Assembly: GCA_024516035.1 (NCBI GenBank)
Contig: CM044956.1
Span: 4,666,583 to 4,730,582 of the forward strand
Reading direction: 5' to 3'
From: Bactericera cockerelli
Taxonomy: Eukaryota; Arthropoda; Insecta; Hemiptera; Triozidae
DNA: 64,000 bases
A model generated the notes under the pieces. That model did no database searches. It saw only the letters and a list, made by a program, of their open reading frames with translations, and was not told the DNA's origin. Position 1 is the stretch's first letter. The number at the start of each line of letters is the position of its first letter. Shown piece by piece: positions 43,166 through 57,000 of the stretch. Both the position numbers and the translations under genes were made by a program.

Positions 43166-46100
43166 AGAACATAACATTGTTTCAAAAATAATTCTTATAA
43201 CTATAAATTGAAACAACAATACCAATGTTCACATTAAAATTAAATAATTAATTAAGAACTTAAAACTATAGCGAACTAAAAACTAATTGTCTTACATTTG
43301 CTTTAAAAGCTTCCTTAGACAGTAAAAAGTCGTCTGTGCTTAAGTGTACTTCATTACATAGAGTCATTGCTCTGTTCAGTGGCGATTCATGAAGTTTAGT
43401 AAGTCTAGGATGAGGGACTGTGAAGGTTTCAATATTTGTATTTCTTAAAATGGGGTTTGGTGTTTTTTCCACTATTTTTTCTTTGAGTTCTAGACATGTA
43501 ATATTATTGTTTACAAGATTATAAATTAACATCACTAGGTCTACTTTACGTCTTAATTCAAGAGAATTAATATCAAGCATTTCTAGAAGGGTGTTGTAGG
43601 AAATAGCTTCCGGGTATTTTGGATAAAACCCGTTTTCTTTTTTAAATAGGTATCTAACAAATGTGGACTGAATTTTTTCAATTGTTTTTGATTCTAATTT
43701 CGAGTTTGGATCCCATAATATTGATCCATACTCCACAGTAGATCTCACTAGTGATAAAAATAGCGTTCTTAAAAATTATTAAAATGACTTCTGTGTTTCA
43801 TTCCCTCGATAAAATAGTGTAATCAATAAATGGTGGCGTAATCCATTTGGGCAGACGCCCAAACCAAATCGCCGGCGGGATCACCGGGAATCTCATCGGT
43901 AAGATTCCGATCCCGTAGGACCGATCATGACCGGTGGTCGGCCCACCATTTTATGGCGCCCAACGTGAAATGGCACCCAAATGGTGCCAAACGAACCTCT
44001 TGTGTAAATAAAATTTCAGCGTGATTTTGAAGGGAAAATTTTTTTAATATTTTTTTTTAGTTAAAACATTTTTCGAGTTGGAACAGTTTGTGCAGAGGAT
44101 TTTGCAACCGTGCATTTGACATTTTATTCCCATTTTATGTATTAATTTCTCTTATTAGGGCTCACGTCTACCATTATTACATTTTGAACTTTAGTATTTA
44201 TTATTTTATTTTCTGAATGAATGTGTAAAAATTTAACTATACAAACAATAAAAAAAAAAAAAAAAAAGTATAATAAGAGCAAGTGCAGTGAAGTGTTGGA
44301 CAAGCGGTACACCAGGATGGAATAGAAGATCCATAGGGTTCGGATCTACAGTGGTTCCCGTCAGGACGCCCCAAACCACCCCTCAAAGTCACCGAAATCG
44401 CCCAAGGAGTCCCCGAGCAGACCTTATGAGTTCCGGTTGGAGATATTGACGCCCAGGAGACAGGGAGGCGGACAACCAGGAGAGAAAGGATAGCTAAAAG
44501 GGTAACAATTAAAAGAAAAAGGCGTGTGGTAAGTGATCTTTTTGTATATTTGGGGTTAGTTTTGGTGCGGAGAAAAGAGTTCAGAACGACCAGGAACGTA
44601 GATCAGAACCCGACATTCATTTTGTTTCTTTTACAGTAAATAATAATTACCGAATTTTCTTATTTTATGTGACTTGATATATTTATGTAAATCACTGAAT
44701 TTCATTTGTCTTCAATAGTAGCCCAATCGCAACATTATAATTCTACGTTGTTAACTGTAACTGATTAATTTACATACAAGGAGGAGCCCTCGTTGCAAAA
44801 GCTCAAGACATTTTTATTTTTCTTGCTTTCATACGCAAGACATTTTTACTTTCCCTCACACAACTCAGGACAATTTATGGTGAATAATTAAAAAGCCGTG
44901 TTTTTGATGTGTGAACCGGAATAAAAACTAAGGTCGTATAGGTACTCGTAGTTTGCATGCTTACTTTCTTTCTTTTGGGGCATAAATTTTTTTCTTAAAG
45001 TTAAGCCTTTACTTTCTGTACTTCTGTATTGCTTTAAAGTACCTTGTTAAATATCAGTTCAGAGAATGGATGCATTAAAAAGTAAGTACGAACTGAACCG
45101 CCTTAACAAGGAAGAATTAATTTTCGAACTGTATATGAGAAAAGTAACGATATCGCAAACAGACACGGTAGATAATCTAAGAAAATTATTCAGAAAAGTA
45201 GTAAACGAACCCTTCCAAAGATCATTAGATCTTGAAACAGCGGTAGAGGCCGACAAAGCTCTAAAACTCTACGGAGAAGGGCTTAACTCTATCCAAGATA
45301 TATTGGAAGAAACAGAAGAGGGAGACAGTTCCAACTGGAACCAGATTATCACAAAATTTTCCCACATCAAAGATAGAATTAACATTACGACATTCGTCAA
45401 AGAAGCGGCACAGCTTGATCCGCAGAAAAAAGCAATCGAGCGATTAGTTGCGGTAATGGAGTCAAAAATAATAAATAAATTCAATAGTCAACAAATAGAT
45501 AAACAAGACAAGGGGAGAGACACAGATCTGTTGGACACAAGCTTCAGTCAGAAGATAGACGAAAAACAGCCCCTTCCACCAATATTGTCGGTTCAGCATA
45601 CACAAAACCCAAGTTCGGAGAATCGAACCCCAGACACTCGGATAGGTATTATCACTGAGGAAAATGAAAGCCCGGAGATTCGAACTCCGCTAGAGCCTGG
45701 TATGGTGGTTGAGAAAACAGGAATCGACCCTGATCAGGAAACTATCCAGCCAAGTACATCTAATACGCGTGTACAAGAAATCCAAACGGTAGGCAGTAAT
45801 TCAGCTATAGAAAACCAGGCACTAGGGTCAAGTAACTTAATACCGACGGTAAACAATACATCGTTGATTGTAAACAATGAACACTCAGTCAGCAATGTTG
45901 ACGGGAATGACACTCGAATCCAGAGACAATCTAATTATTTACCAATGGCGGTCCCAGGGATACATGAACAATCAGGGTCAAACAATATCCAAATGCACAG
46001 GCCAGGGACAGTAAATAACCAGGTACAAGTAAGTTCAGCACCAGTAGTTCCTCAAAACATGGATTACATCATCTCAAGAGGAATTAAAGTAAAAACCCCT

Positions 46101-49100
46101 CATATATCACCCCGACCATTCGACGGTCAGAACATACCCATCGAAAAGTTTTTCGAGGAGTACGAGCAGGTAGGTACACTAAACCTGTGGCAAGATGAAG
46201 TAAAGTTACACTTTTTACCGATCTATTTGCAAGGATGGGCGCAAACGGTATATAAAAATATTATCAGGGCCGATCCATGCATAGGGTGGATGGGTATGAA
46301 GGAGAGAATTTACGAATTCTTTCAGCCGTCATACGCACCCACGGAGACTAAACTGGCTCAGATGCTACAACGCCAACAAGGAGCGTTTGAGTCAGTCATG
46401 CAATACTATACGGAAAAATTGGACCTAATTCATAAAATCGGTAAAGTATTCGCGGAACAAGAGATATGTAGGTTTGTTGTGCTAGGTCTCGCCCCAGATA
46501 TAATCGGGAGATTGGTAGTGAGCGACCAAGAAATAAGTACAATACGGGGCCTGGAAAGGACACTGTTGAAATTCGAGACGGCAAAATTGCTATCCGAAAC
46601 TCAGGCGAAGCGTCAGCAGGAGATGCTACAATCCAGCGCCGGTTCCTTAGTGAACCAGATCAGCCAGCTGACAATTCAAAGTCCTCTGGAAAATCGACGT
46701 GACGAAGGTAATTATACGACATACGATAGCTTACACCACAGACGTCAAAGAGATTACAGCCATCAAAGAGATTACAACCGTCAAAGAGACGACAGACGTC
46801 AACGAGATTACAACCGTCAAAGAGACGACAGCCGTCACAGAGATTACAACCGTCAAAGAGACAACAGTCGTGTAAGAAATAAAAACCGAAATCGTACACA
46901 ATACTCAGGATGCTACGTTTGTGGCTCTAAAGACCACGGCGCGCGCTCTTGCCCAAAACAGTTCAATTCAAAAAACTGTTAGCGCGCCCTTCATGTGAAG
47001 GGCAACCACAGCGAGTATCAGACAAGGAGGCGAAAGAATTTTCAACTGAGACCAAACATTCGGAACTCCCTGAAACGGTAAGTACAGTCAGCCCTGATAA
47101 CTCTCTGTGTTCGATCACAAAAAACAAGAAAATAATAACTTGTATTTCCGCAGACCTAGGCAGAACAAAAATACGATTAATGCTAGATACAGGAGCCGGA
47201 CGGTCTGTCATTTCACTCGATATGGTAAGACAGCTGGCGTTAAATTTCAAGGAAGAAGAAATCCCATTGAAACTACTGTCAGCCTCGGGTCACAGATTAC
47301 ATGTGGTAGGTACAATCACCTTACCTTGTGTCATTGACGGTGAGTTTTCCCAATCGAATTCCTCGTAGTCAATAATCTGCAACCAGGCGCCTTGTTAGGC
47401 ATGGATAACATGCGAAAGTTATCGGCAATTATAGACTTTAGTCAGGGAGTATGTGTCTTTGAGAAAGACAGGAAAAGAGTGGTTTCAAACCTAAAGTCCA
47501 CTCATCATGATGAAAAGGTATTATACCTCGCAGGTACATATGAAATGACGTCAGACCGTGAAACCACTAACAAATCTAACAATCAGGTAAGAAAAAAGAA
47601 AAATGTCAGATTTTCAGATAGTAATCAAATTCATGTATTCAACAAATTCGAACCCCCCCAAAACCGACTGAACAACTGTGAAAAAAATATATCAAGGTTA
47701 AACGCATCAGCCCCCGAGTTTATTCCCCAAAAATCCAAATCTAGCTACAACCAAGTATTGTGGCAGGAATACCTCGATTCGTTGACTCCGAAAGTCGACA
47801 ATACCCACAAACCCGTAGTTTGCGTTTCGGACCAAAGTGTAATTGACACCGATAGTTCACATAACATAAACAACGAGGTAAATGAGGTGAACGACATTCC
47901 AATCGCAACTGTTGGTGAGTATAAAATAAACAATACGAACAATAACGGTAATAACGAAGTACATGCCTCCGCACCTGTAAACGAAAATTCTTTCCTTAGC
48001 TCTAGGGAGGTTCTCTGTGAGAACAACAAAATTGACATAGTCAATGAGGCTGCCATAAGAACTATAATAGAAATTTCTTGTAAAATCAATAAGTATTTAG
48101 AACCTGAGGTTAGGGAGCGACTTTTTCAAATTCTTCATAAATACCGAGAAACATTCGATATATTCTACCATAAAAAGATAGCAGGTAACGCAAAATTGCC
48201 GCCAGTCAGGCTAGAACTGAAAGATGATACCCCAGTGGTGTGTAAAACTTATCGAACATCTCTACGGGAGGCAGAGCTTTTTAGGGAAATCATGGATGAT
48301 ACATAGAAGACGGTATTGTTATGAAACACGCCTCTCAATACTCGTCTCCTTCCATGTTAGTTAGAAGAAATTCGAATGTGAGAAACAAAAAGAAGTCTGA
48401 GCTAACAAAAGATGAGATGAGACTTGTGGTTAATTACAAAAATCTAAACGAGAAACTCGTATCAATTAGTCACCCCATTCTTCGTATTGACGATCTCATC
48501 ACACAGTTACGGAAAAGTCGATACTTCGTAACCCTTGATTTAAGCAGAGGTTATCACCAATTGAAAGTGCACAAAGATTCTCGTGATATTTTATCGTTCT
48601 CTTCTCCCGAAAACAGTTACACATACCTAGTTTTACCTTTTGGCCTAGCAGCATCACCCGCAATTTTCATGCGGGCCATGAAACAAGTGTTTCACGATTT
48701 TCCTAGTGAAATCTTATGTATGTATTTGGACGATTTGACAGTTCATTCAGATACATGGGAAGGGTTATTAGATAATCTGGTCAAAGTATTGCAAAGACTG
48801 GAAGAATACAACCTAAAAGTAAACATAAAGAAATGTTGTTTTGGGTTTGAGACGATTCAATTATTAGGACACACAGTCAGCGGTAGCGGTGTGACAGTAT
48901 TACCGGATCGCGTAAAAGCAATCATGGATTGCAAAAGACCAAATACCCTGAAAGCCGTCCGAAGGTTTTTGGGTATGTCTGGTTACTACAGGCGGTACAT
49001 TCAAGACTATGCCCGTCTTGCATCGCCTTTGACTGATCTTCTCAAAGGAGGAGAAGAGAAAATAAAGTGGGACGGAGAGCAAGAAACAGCGTTCAATCTA

Positions 49101-50975
49101 CTGAAACAAAAACTGTGCAAGGCACCTGTACTTGCTCATTTTGATGAAAATAAATCGGTACATGTGCATACCGATGCAAGCAAAATAGGGCTAGGAGCAG
49201 TTTTATCTCAAGAAGGACCGGATGGAAAACTTCATCCAATTCTATTCGCGTCTAGGAAAACTTCAGCGACCGAAACTAGTTACAACTCAGTAGAATTAGA
49301 AATGCTTGCTATTTTATTTGCTCTCAATCATTTTAGCTACCTTATTAAGTACCACCCTCATAAAATTCACATTTTTACTGACTGTCAAGCCTTGAGCTAT
49401 TATAAGTCCTTAAAAGAAAATTTCTCCTCTTCTAGGCTAACACGGTTAAGTTTAAAACTAATGCAGTATGATAACATTGAAATAAGTTATACACGCGCAA
49501 ACTGCAATAAGCCTGCAGATTTTCTCTCACGCAGCCAGTAGACGAAGCCGAAATAGGAGCAGAAGATGAAGAAATACCAAGCTTTAGCATCACCGAGGAA
49601 AACGAACAGTTACCAGAGATGCAGAGAAGGGATCCAGTGCTAAATGAAATCATCACAGCTCTAGAACAACCAGAGCAAGCAGAAAAGAACTTAGCTAGAA
49701 AAACGCGATTATTTCATATTAAAAATAACATCAACAGGTGCTATCAGGTCTAGCCCTGTACAGAGTTTATACATTGAATCTGGCATACCCCCCCTTTCAA
49801 TAAGACGGGAAAAAATGTTGTTGAACTATGTCACCAAAATAAAAGCATCGCCACAAAACCCTATGTACAAAATTATTTTCAACGATTGCAATATTGAATA
49901 TGACTTATTTGGTAAGAAACCAATACCTTTAGCTGTCCGGGCTAAACAAATTCAACCATTTTATGACACTCTCAGTCAATCTTCAGTGACACCTTACAGT
50001 CAGAACTTACCACCTTGGTCATCAGAAATGCCAAAAATCGATATTTCTTTGTCGAAGGACAAGAAAACTGATACTTCCCCTGTTGTTTACCGTGCTCATT
50101 TTAATGAATTATTGAAATCGAAATATCATAATCATGTATTGTGTTTTACAGATGGCTCAAAATCTTCTAATTCAACAAGCTGTGCCTTCAGTATAGATGG
50201 TGTTGTTTCGTCTTTTTCTCTCAACAAAGTTAATTCAATTTTTTCTGCAGAACTCCTCGCTATATTTCTTTGTTTGAAAGAAATTGCACGCAGTAATACT
50301 TCCTCCGTTACTTTTGCCATAATTAGCGATTCTTTAAGTGCTCTGTCAGCTATGAATAATATTTTATTTTCCGACCCCATTGTTTCATTAATATACTCTC
50401 AATGGAAAAACCTTTTTGAGTTGGGTAAATTTGTCAATTTCCTGTGGTGCCCATCCCATTGTGGAATCGCAGGAAATGAAACTGTTGATACTGCTGCAAA
50501 CCGTTTAAGCCATACTTCTTCGGTGGATTTGTGTTCCCCAGAAGATCTTAAGCCCCTCATTAAAATTATTTGTAAAAACAATCTATCCAATCTATGGAAT
50601 GAAGTCCACCCTAATAACAAACTAAAAAAAATCAAACCTACTATTGAATTGTGGAATTCAAGCCATAGATCGAAAAGATTCGAAGAAGTTGTTATATCCA
50701 GAATGAGAATCGGTCATACTTTCATTACCCATAGCCACCTGTTCAAAAAAGAACCCCCTCCCCTTTGTCAATGTGGTGTTGTCCTTACAGTTGCACACCT
50801 CCTTGAATGCTCTATTCTAGCTCCTGCCCGTACCAATTTGTCCGCTATACCATCGTTACGTGACGACACAAATGAAATTGACGCCCTGATTCTATATCTG
50901 AAACGAATAAAATGCTATAGAAAAATTTAGTTTGAAACGGAAACGGTGCGAAAGACCAGCTGTAGTTAAAGCACC

Positions 50976-51016
<41 letters not shown>

Positions 51017-54000
51017 ACATCCTTTATAAGAAAGGCGGTACCACGAAAGACGACGTAGTATGTTTACCTTCTTCTTTAGCTTCGGGTATAATAGATAATT
51101 ACCACAGCGGTGCACTGTCCGCACATCTCGGGACGAAGAAAGTACTCGCGCTGTTTAGTCAGAAATATTGGTTCCCAAACGCCGAAAAGTTTTTTTTTTT
51201 TTTTTTTTTTTTTTTGTAATTTATTTATGTGCGTCAACATTTTATTATAATGTTATATACACTCAAAAAAAAATATTACATAGTTAATCGAGTTCTAGTC
51301 ATGGTTAATCGAGTTCTAGTCATAAAATCCAAGATTACACTTTCATTTTCTGTGAGGCAAGACAGTAAGTCATTTGGACTTCTTAATGCATGGTAGTTTC
51401 CTGAAGGCATGTTAAAAGAGGACAATGGTCTGTAGGGATCTTCTGTAATTAGGGGAGACGGCTAAAACAGCCATTTACATTCCATGAGTAAGTTTGTTTT
51501 TCATGTAACTATTAGAAGATTCAGTAAAATAATAATGATCGTAAATATCATTAGACAAATAAAGGACATGATCAGATTAAATGAGAAAAAAAAAAATCAA
51601 CATTAAAAAAAAAAAAAAAAAAAAAATACAACAATAATACTTATAAGAAGGTAGGATGGGACATGTGGAAATTTTGACATACTGATAAATAATTATGAAA
51701 AATAATTCTTTGGAGGGATTCAACATTCAGAAGGTACATTTTGAAGTACCATTTTTGCTTCAACAAAAACATTTTTCAAGAGGCGGCTAATTCTGGACTT
51801 CATGTTAGGTGTAATGTCGGAATGTGCGTGGATTGACTGTAGAATGTTCCGAACGATGTTGACAGGAAGTTCGGATTCTTTCACAATTTCTATCTGCTTT
51901 TGAGAATTCTTCAGCTTGGCTAGGAGATCACAAATATCATCTGCTGACACCGACTCTTCCTCGGACTCATCCACTATCTTGGACACCAAGGATTTGAATC
52001 CTTCGGACGGTACGGGGTCTGACGAGTTTATTTTAATTTTCTTCTCACTATGGGACTCATTGTCATTCGAGGCTCTTTTTTGTTTCTTTGCTGAATCGAG
52101 GTTAGAAGAAGGACTCCTAAGAGGCGGGAAGTCTTCTCTGCGATTTTTATGTTTGGGAGTTGAAGCTTTTTTATCTGCTACCAATGAGGGAAGGGATGAA
52201 GATCGGGAGACCTTAAATTTCGGATAGAAGTTTTTTACTTGAAACTCACCAGACTCAGACTTCTTGGAAATCAGGGGAGTAATTAAGGGAGACTCAAAAT
52301 CAGACTCCACGTCTTCATCCATGAGCTCATCAGAAAGCTCAGGGAGATCAATATTTTCTACTGCTATTTGCTCATCACTATACTCAGGTTCAGGGGAGGT
52401 GGCAGCTTGGCTTTTAACAATCTGTCCTGTGCGAGAGCTTTTGGAGGTTCCGTACAGTTTATGGCGATATGCCCCTCCTTTCCACAGTTAAAGCACCTGG
52501 TAGTAGGGCTGGAATCGAAGGATAAATATACAGGGTAGGTGACATTCATGAAAGTTACATTGATTACTGCAGGTACTTTTTCTTTGTCATCGGACCTGAT
52601 CTTCACTTGTCTTTTGTAAGCGAGAATATGGCTTAAACGATAATCTCGCATACCATAATTAGACAGGTGAATCTCAGACTGGAGGGAAACATATTTCTTC
52701 AATTCAAGTTCTAGGAGACTATTTGGTAAGTGAGGCACGACATTCTGTAGGAAAAGAATGAGACCCGGGTCAACTAGTTTTTTTACGGGTAAAACTTTTC
52801 CATCGATAGTGACTGTTTCATTTTGAGAAGTAAAATCCTCGAGTACATTTTGGGAACATAAATGCATCACAACTCTTGCACCATTTTTACCACCATAAAT
52901 GATTTTCTTGAAATCCTCCGGGGTTCCACCCAGTAGATTTCCTACAGCCATGAAATATTTGTCCATGGGAATAAACTCGACATAGGGTAAAACAATGGCA
53001 CATTCAAGGGGAAGCATCAACGTATCATCAATAGGCTTGGACTGGATCTGGGAAGTAAAACAGGCGCTGAAAGAAGACGGTGCTGACCTCTTGTAGGTAG
53101 ATGAATAACTACGTCTAGGAGTCTGGTAGGTAGAGAATGAAAGTGGGGAACTCATGACTGGGAAAGAGAAGAGAAAATTATTTCAAGTTCACAGGGAATA
53201 TTTATTGTGAGTGGCTGAAATCAGAAAATTTCTCGAACGGGTGATGAGTACGAACGGGTAGGTAGACAGGACGGGAAGACGGGGGTGGTTGCTATAGTAA
53301 CCATAGCTTATTATCACTGAGAATGTTGGAAAACATGATAAAAAAACGACAAAAAATAGGAAATTAGTTCACAATAACACAAAACAAGAACATCTAGGTG
53401 AAAGGCCAATTAAGGCTGAACGCTTTGATATGAAAAACTTGTGGAAAAACAACTTTTAACTAATTTTCGAAATTGAAAATAACGGAGCAAAATAAAAACG
53501 ACTTGTTACTTCAACAGATGAATCGGGAATCGGCCGAAAAGTTAATCGCAGATCGTATAAAACATTGTCAAAAATGTCAATTCCGTAAACCGTTCGGAAA
53601 TGGTCACGTGAAGCCAGGACTGCTCAAACCAGTCCTCATCAGAAAGGACGTTCTAGAGCGTTGGCACGTAGATGCATTGGGACCATGGGTTCGTACAAAC
53701 AATAACAAGAAGTACATTTTATGTGCCACTTGTAGCACATCAGGTTTCATTGTTACTAAAGCAGTGGAAAGCGTAAGTTCACAGGAAATTGTAGATTTTC
53801 TGTACGGTCTTGTACTACAATTTGGTGTTTTTGATGAGATTTGTACCGATAATGGGTCAGGAATGGTAGCTGGGGCAACCCAACAGTTCATAAAACAAAT
53901 TGGTGCAAAGCACATTAGAATCACCCCTTACCACAGTCAGGGTAATGGACTAGTTGAGGCTCAATTCAAAACTATTACTAATGCCCTAGCAAAACATATC

Positions 54001-57000
54001 GACGTGTCTCAGAGAGATTGGGACAAGTGGTTGCCCCAGGTCACATTATCAATGAACGTATTTCCATTAGTAAGTCGAGGTAACGTCTCAGCCTTCTGTA
54101 TTCTCTACGGCAAGAATGCCAGATTACCGGTAGAACCCCCTATCGCTAATACAAACATAGGAGAGCAACTAGAAGAGCGCGTAGCTCGTTTGTACTCGCT
54201 TCGTGATTACGTCACAGACTTTTACAATAGTAACAAAGAAAAAGAGAAAACTAGGTATGATCGCAACAAGGTGGATATCAGATACGATGTAGGTGACCAA
54301 GTTCTGGTTTTCAACCCTAGAAATTACATGGGGCAGACAAGTAAGCTGCTGAGCCGGTATTGTGGCCCGTTCACGGTAGTCGAAGCCAAAGCTAATGGCC
54401 TCAATTACACGGTGCAGAACCCCACTACTAGAAAATTAGACAAGGTACACGTAAAACGCCTTAAGAAGTATTATCCACCACTTGTAGACTCCTAAAAACA
54501 GTGTAAATATTCATTTTCTTGTGTACGGAGGGTTAGACAAAAAAAAGAAAAACAAAAAAAAAAAAACAAACAAAAAGACTATCCCTCTGACAGTACATTC
54601 TTGTAAATAACTCAATCTAACTTAGCAACTATTCAGGTATTTGTATATTGTGTACATATATGACGTACTCGTCAAAGCTATAATATAGTGTGTTGTTCAC
54701 ACACATAAGCATCGGATAGATAATGTTAAAACATAATCCTATGACGAGTAAAACGTTCCCATGCAGTACCGTACAGTGAGAAGGAAATGCGCATTCCTCA
54801 ATCCTGACGTACAATTGCAAGACATTGTTTATAACTTATGCATTGTTTTATTTCCCTATTGCCATTGTCACATGAACGCTTAGACGCTCACACACCAACA
54901 AAACAAAGTGCTGACTCAAGCAACTACGGTGTTTCAGACTCAAGCAGCATGATGTACGTTGTACAAAAAAAAAAAAAAAAAAAAAAAAAACTATTTTCTA
55001 TCTATCTCTCTATCTCTACCCCTTTATAGCTATTTATCCCTTTCACTATCTCTTACGCACAGAGTCGAATTGGTCAAAGCGATCCATAGGATCGAAAACC
55101 AACGATCGTGCAAGGATACAAATTTCTCGCTGAGAAAAGCCTCAAAGGACATGAGTATCCTTGGTAGAAATTTTCCAGCCAGTTGGTGGACTTAAACCAC
55201 AAAACCTTTTTTTTAACTACGAACGGAGACCCATATTCGCTCATTGCACACCGAGAAAATATGAGTCTTCAGGACAACCGTAAAAAAAATTTGTTCACCT
55301 ATGTATGAACAGCAAGCGGCACTTGAATCTTACACCCAGTAAGATCAGCACGCCTCACTTTTAATACAACGGTAGTTCCTAAGCCTTTTTTTTTTGTCAA
55401 CAAAAAGCTACACGTCGGTAGCAGTGGCTAGGACGGATAGCATTTTGTTAAAGCCCCGTGAATTTTGACGAGTGTCAGACGACATACCTGTTACATTTTT
55501 TTGTCTCTCTAGTTCTCATGAGCAATACCTAAGCCATAGGTACCGAGAATTGTCTGTGGTAGACAATAAGGCACGTTGAGGTGTTGAATCCCACGATGAG
55601 GTGTAATAATTTTTGCAATATTATGTTTGATTTTGCCAGGGAAAATTGCATGGTTCCCAGCATGGTGTTATATATTGGTGTAATTTGTCGCTTCGACAAA
55701 ATATCATGACATGAATTTTTGCGCTTTTGTGATTAGCGTTTTGAAAAAAAATACTTACTTATGTAATATATATTAGATAGGTATAAAAAATTTTTGAAGT
55801 AAGGGAAACCGATGTTGGTTTCCAGAGCAAATAATGCATTATATGTATGAGCATTTTGTGTTTATTTTATGTTCCATAACATATTGATTTGGTTTTACCC
55901 AAAGGTACAGAGGACGCCTATTGAAAAGCAAGGACAGCTTCGAGGCTGTATGGATGGGTGTTAAAGGTGTCTTCACCTACCATTATGTATATTAAGGAGT
56001 TATTGATATTTTTTGCTTGTTCTTTGTAAATATTTCTTTTTGTATTCATACCTACTATCAATGGTCAAATTGTGATTCGGAACCATGTTAGGTCGAGCAA
56101 GAACGTCGAAGTAAGTGGGCATGATAAAACAACGTTCACATAGAATGTAGTCATGACAAGAAACTACAGAGAGTCTAATAAAGGGTTAATGTTTGTTTAT
56201 AAACAAATCGTGTTTTTAATCGTGTTGCAATCAAAAACAAACAAAAGTGACCGTAAGAGGTCCCAAATTCCTAAGAGACTTTGTTCTCTTCATTCAGAAT
56301 CCGACAACGAATAGTGTAAGTACCTCCCATAAGGAGATAGCGTTTTATACCTATCGACCCCCCGTTAAACCTCGAGACCTTTTTCTGAAATTAGCAAAGT
56401 TTTCAGTCATTTCAAAATTGAGCTCACCTATTTTTTCGGTTGTGTGTGTGAGTAGAGTGTTTGTCGTATGAATAGAGTATTTTTTGTATGAATAGAGTGT
56501 TTGTCTGTGAGGGTGCATGTTTGACTGAACGCGGCGTTAACAAAAAAAAACCAAGTATCGAATATCAACAATAAACCAGGGTAGACACTACTCGCAGTTT
56601 GCTCTTGAATACCCACTCACCTCGATAGTTCAATTATGTTATCTCTACTAGTGTAGGTACCTCGCATTTACAAAAGTATTTTAGATCTTATTGTGTACTT
56701 GCAGTTATGTCGCATTTTTGCTAATTTTAATTGTATATTTATTGTTAAAACATGCTGATTATTACTGGTTCGAACACAGTAATACAAAAACAGGGTGTTA
56801 TATATTATTTTTTGTTGATCATTTTGATCCCAGGCACAGGTTTGGCCTCTATTAGTAACGTATAGTTGGGAAACTAAGTAACATACTTTAGGTAAGGGGA
56901 AAATCGACTACTTTCAGTAGTTCGCTATTCATAATTTTATTATTATTATTACTCGTTACTATATTTTGTTTTTCTTTACTTAGGGTAATCATAATTTTAT

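Larger units (their letters stand above)
51190..53541 (-). mobile_element. LINE-derived insertion with a Gag-like ORF1 but no polymerase
   Basis: A T run at 51190-51216 (poly(A) tail in minus orientation) and target duplication GCCGAAAAG (51181-51189, 53533-53541). About 2.34 kb, with ORF1 only (53155 to 51720) and a 3' UTR with internal A runs. No endonuclease or RT sequence lies between ORF1 and the tail, so it is either an internally deleted copy or an ORF1-only non-autonomous family. Confidence 0.85.

Noticed and set aside
49737..50930. Stand-alone host RNase H gene
   Set aside because: Poly(A) tail, target duplication and the terminal CCHC finger show it is the 3' end of a LINE inserted in pol.
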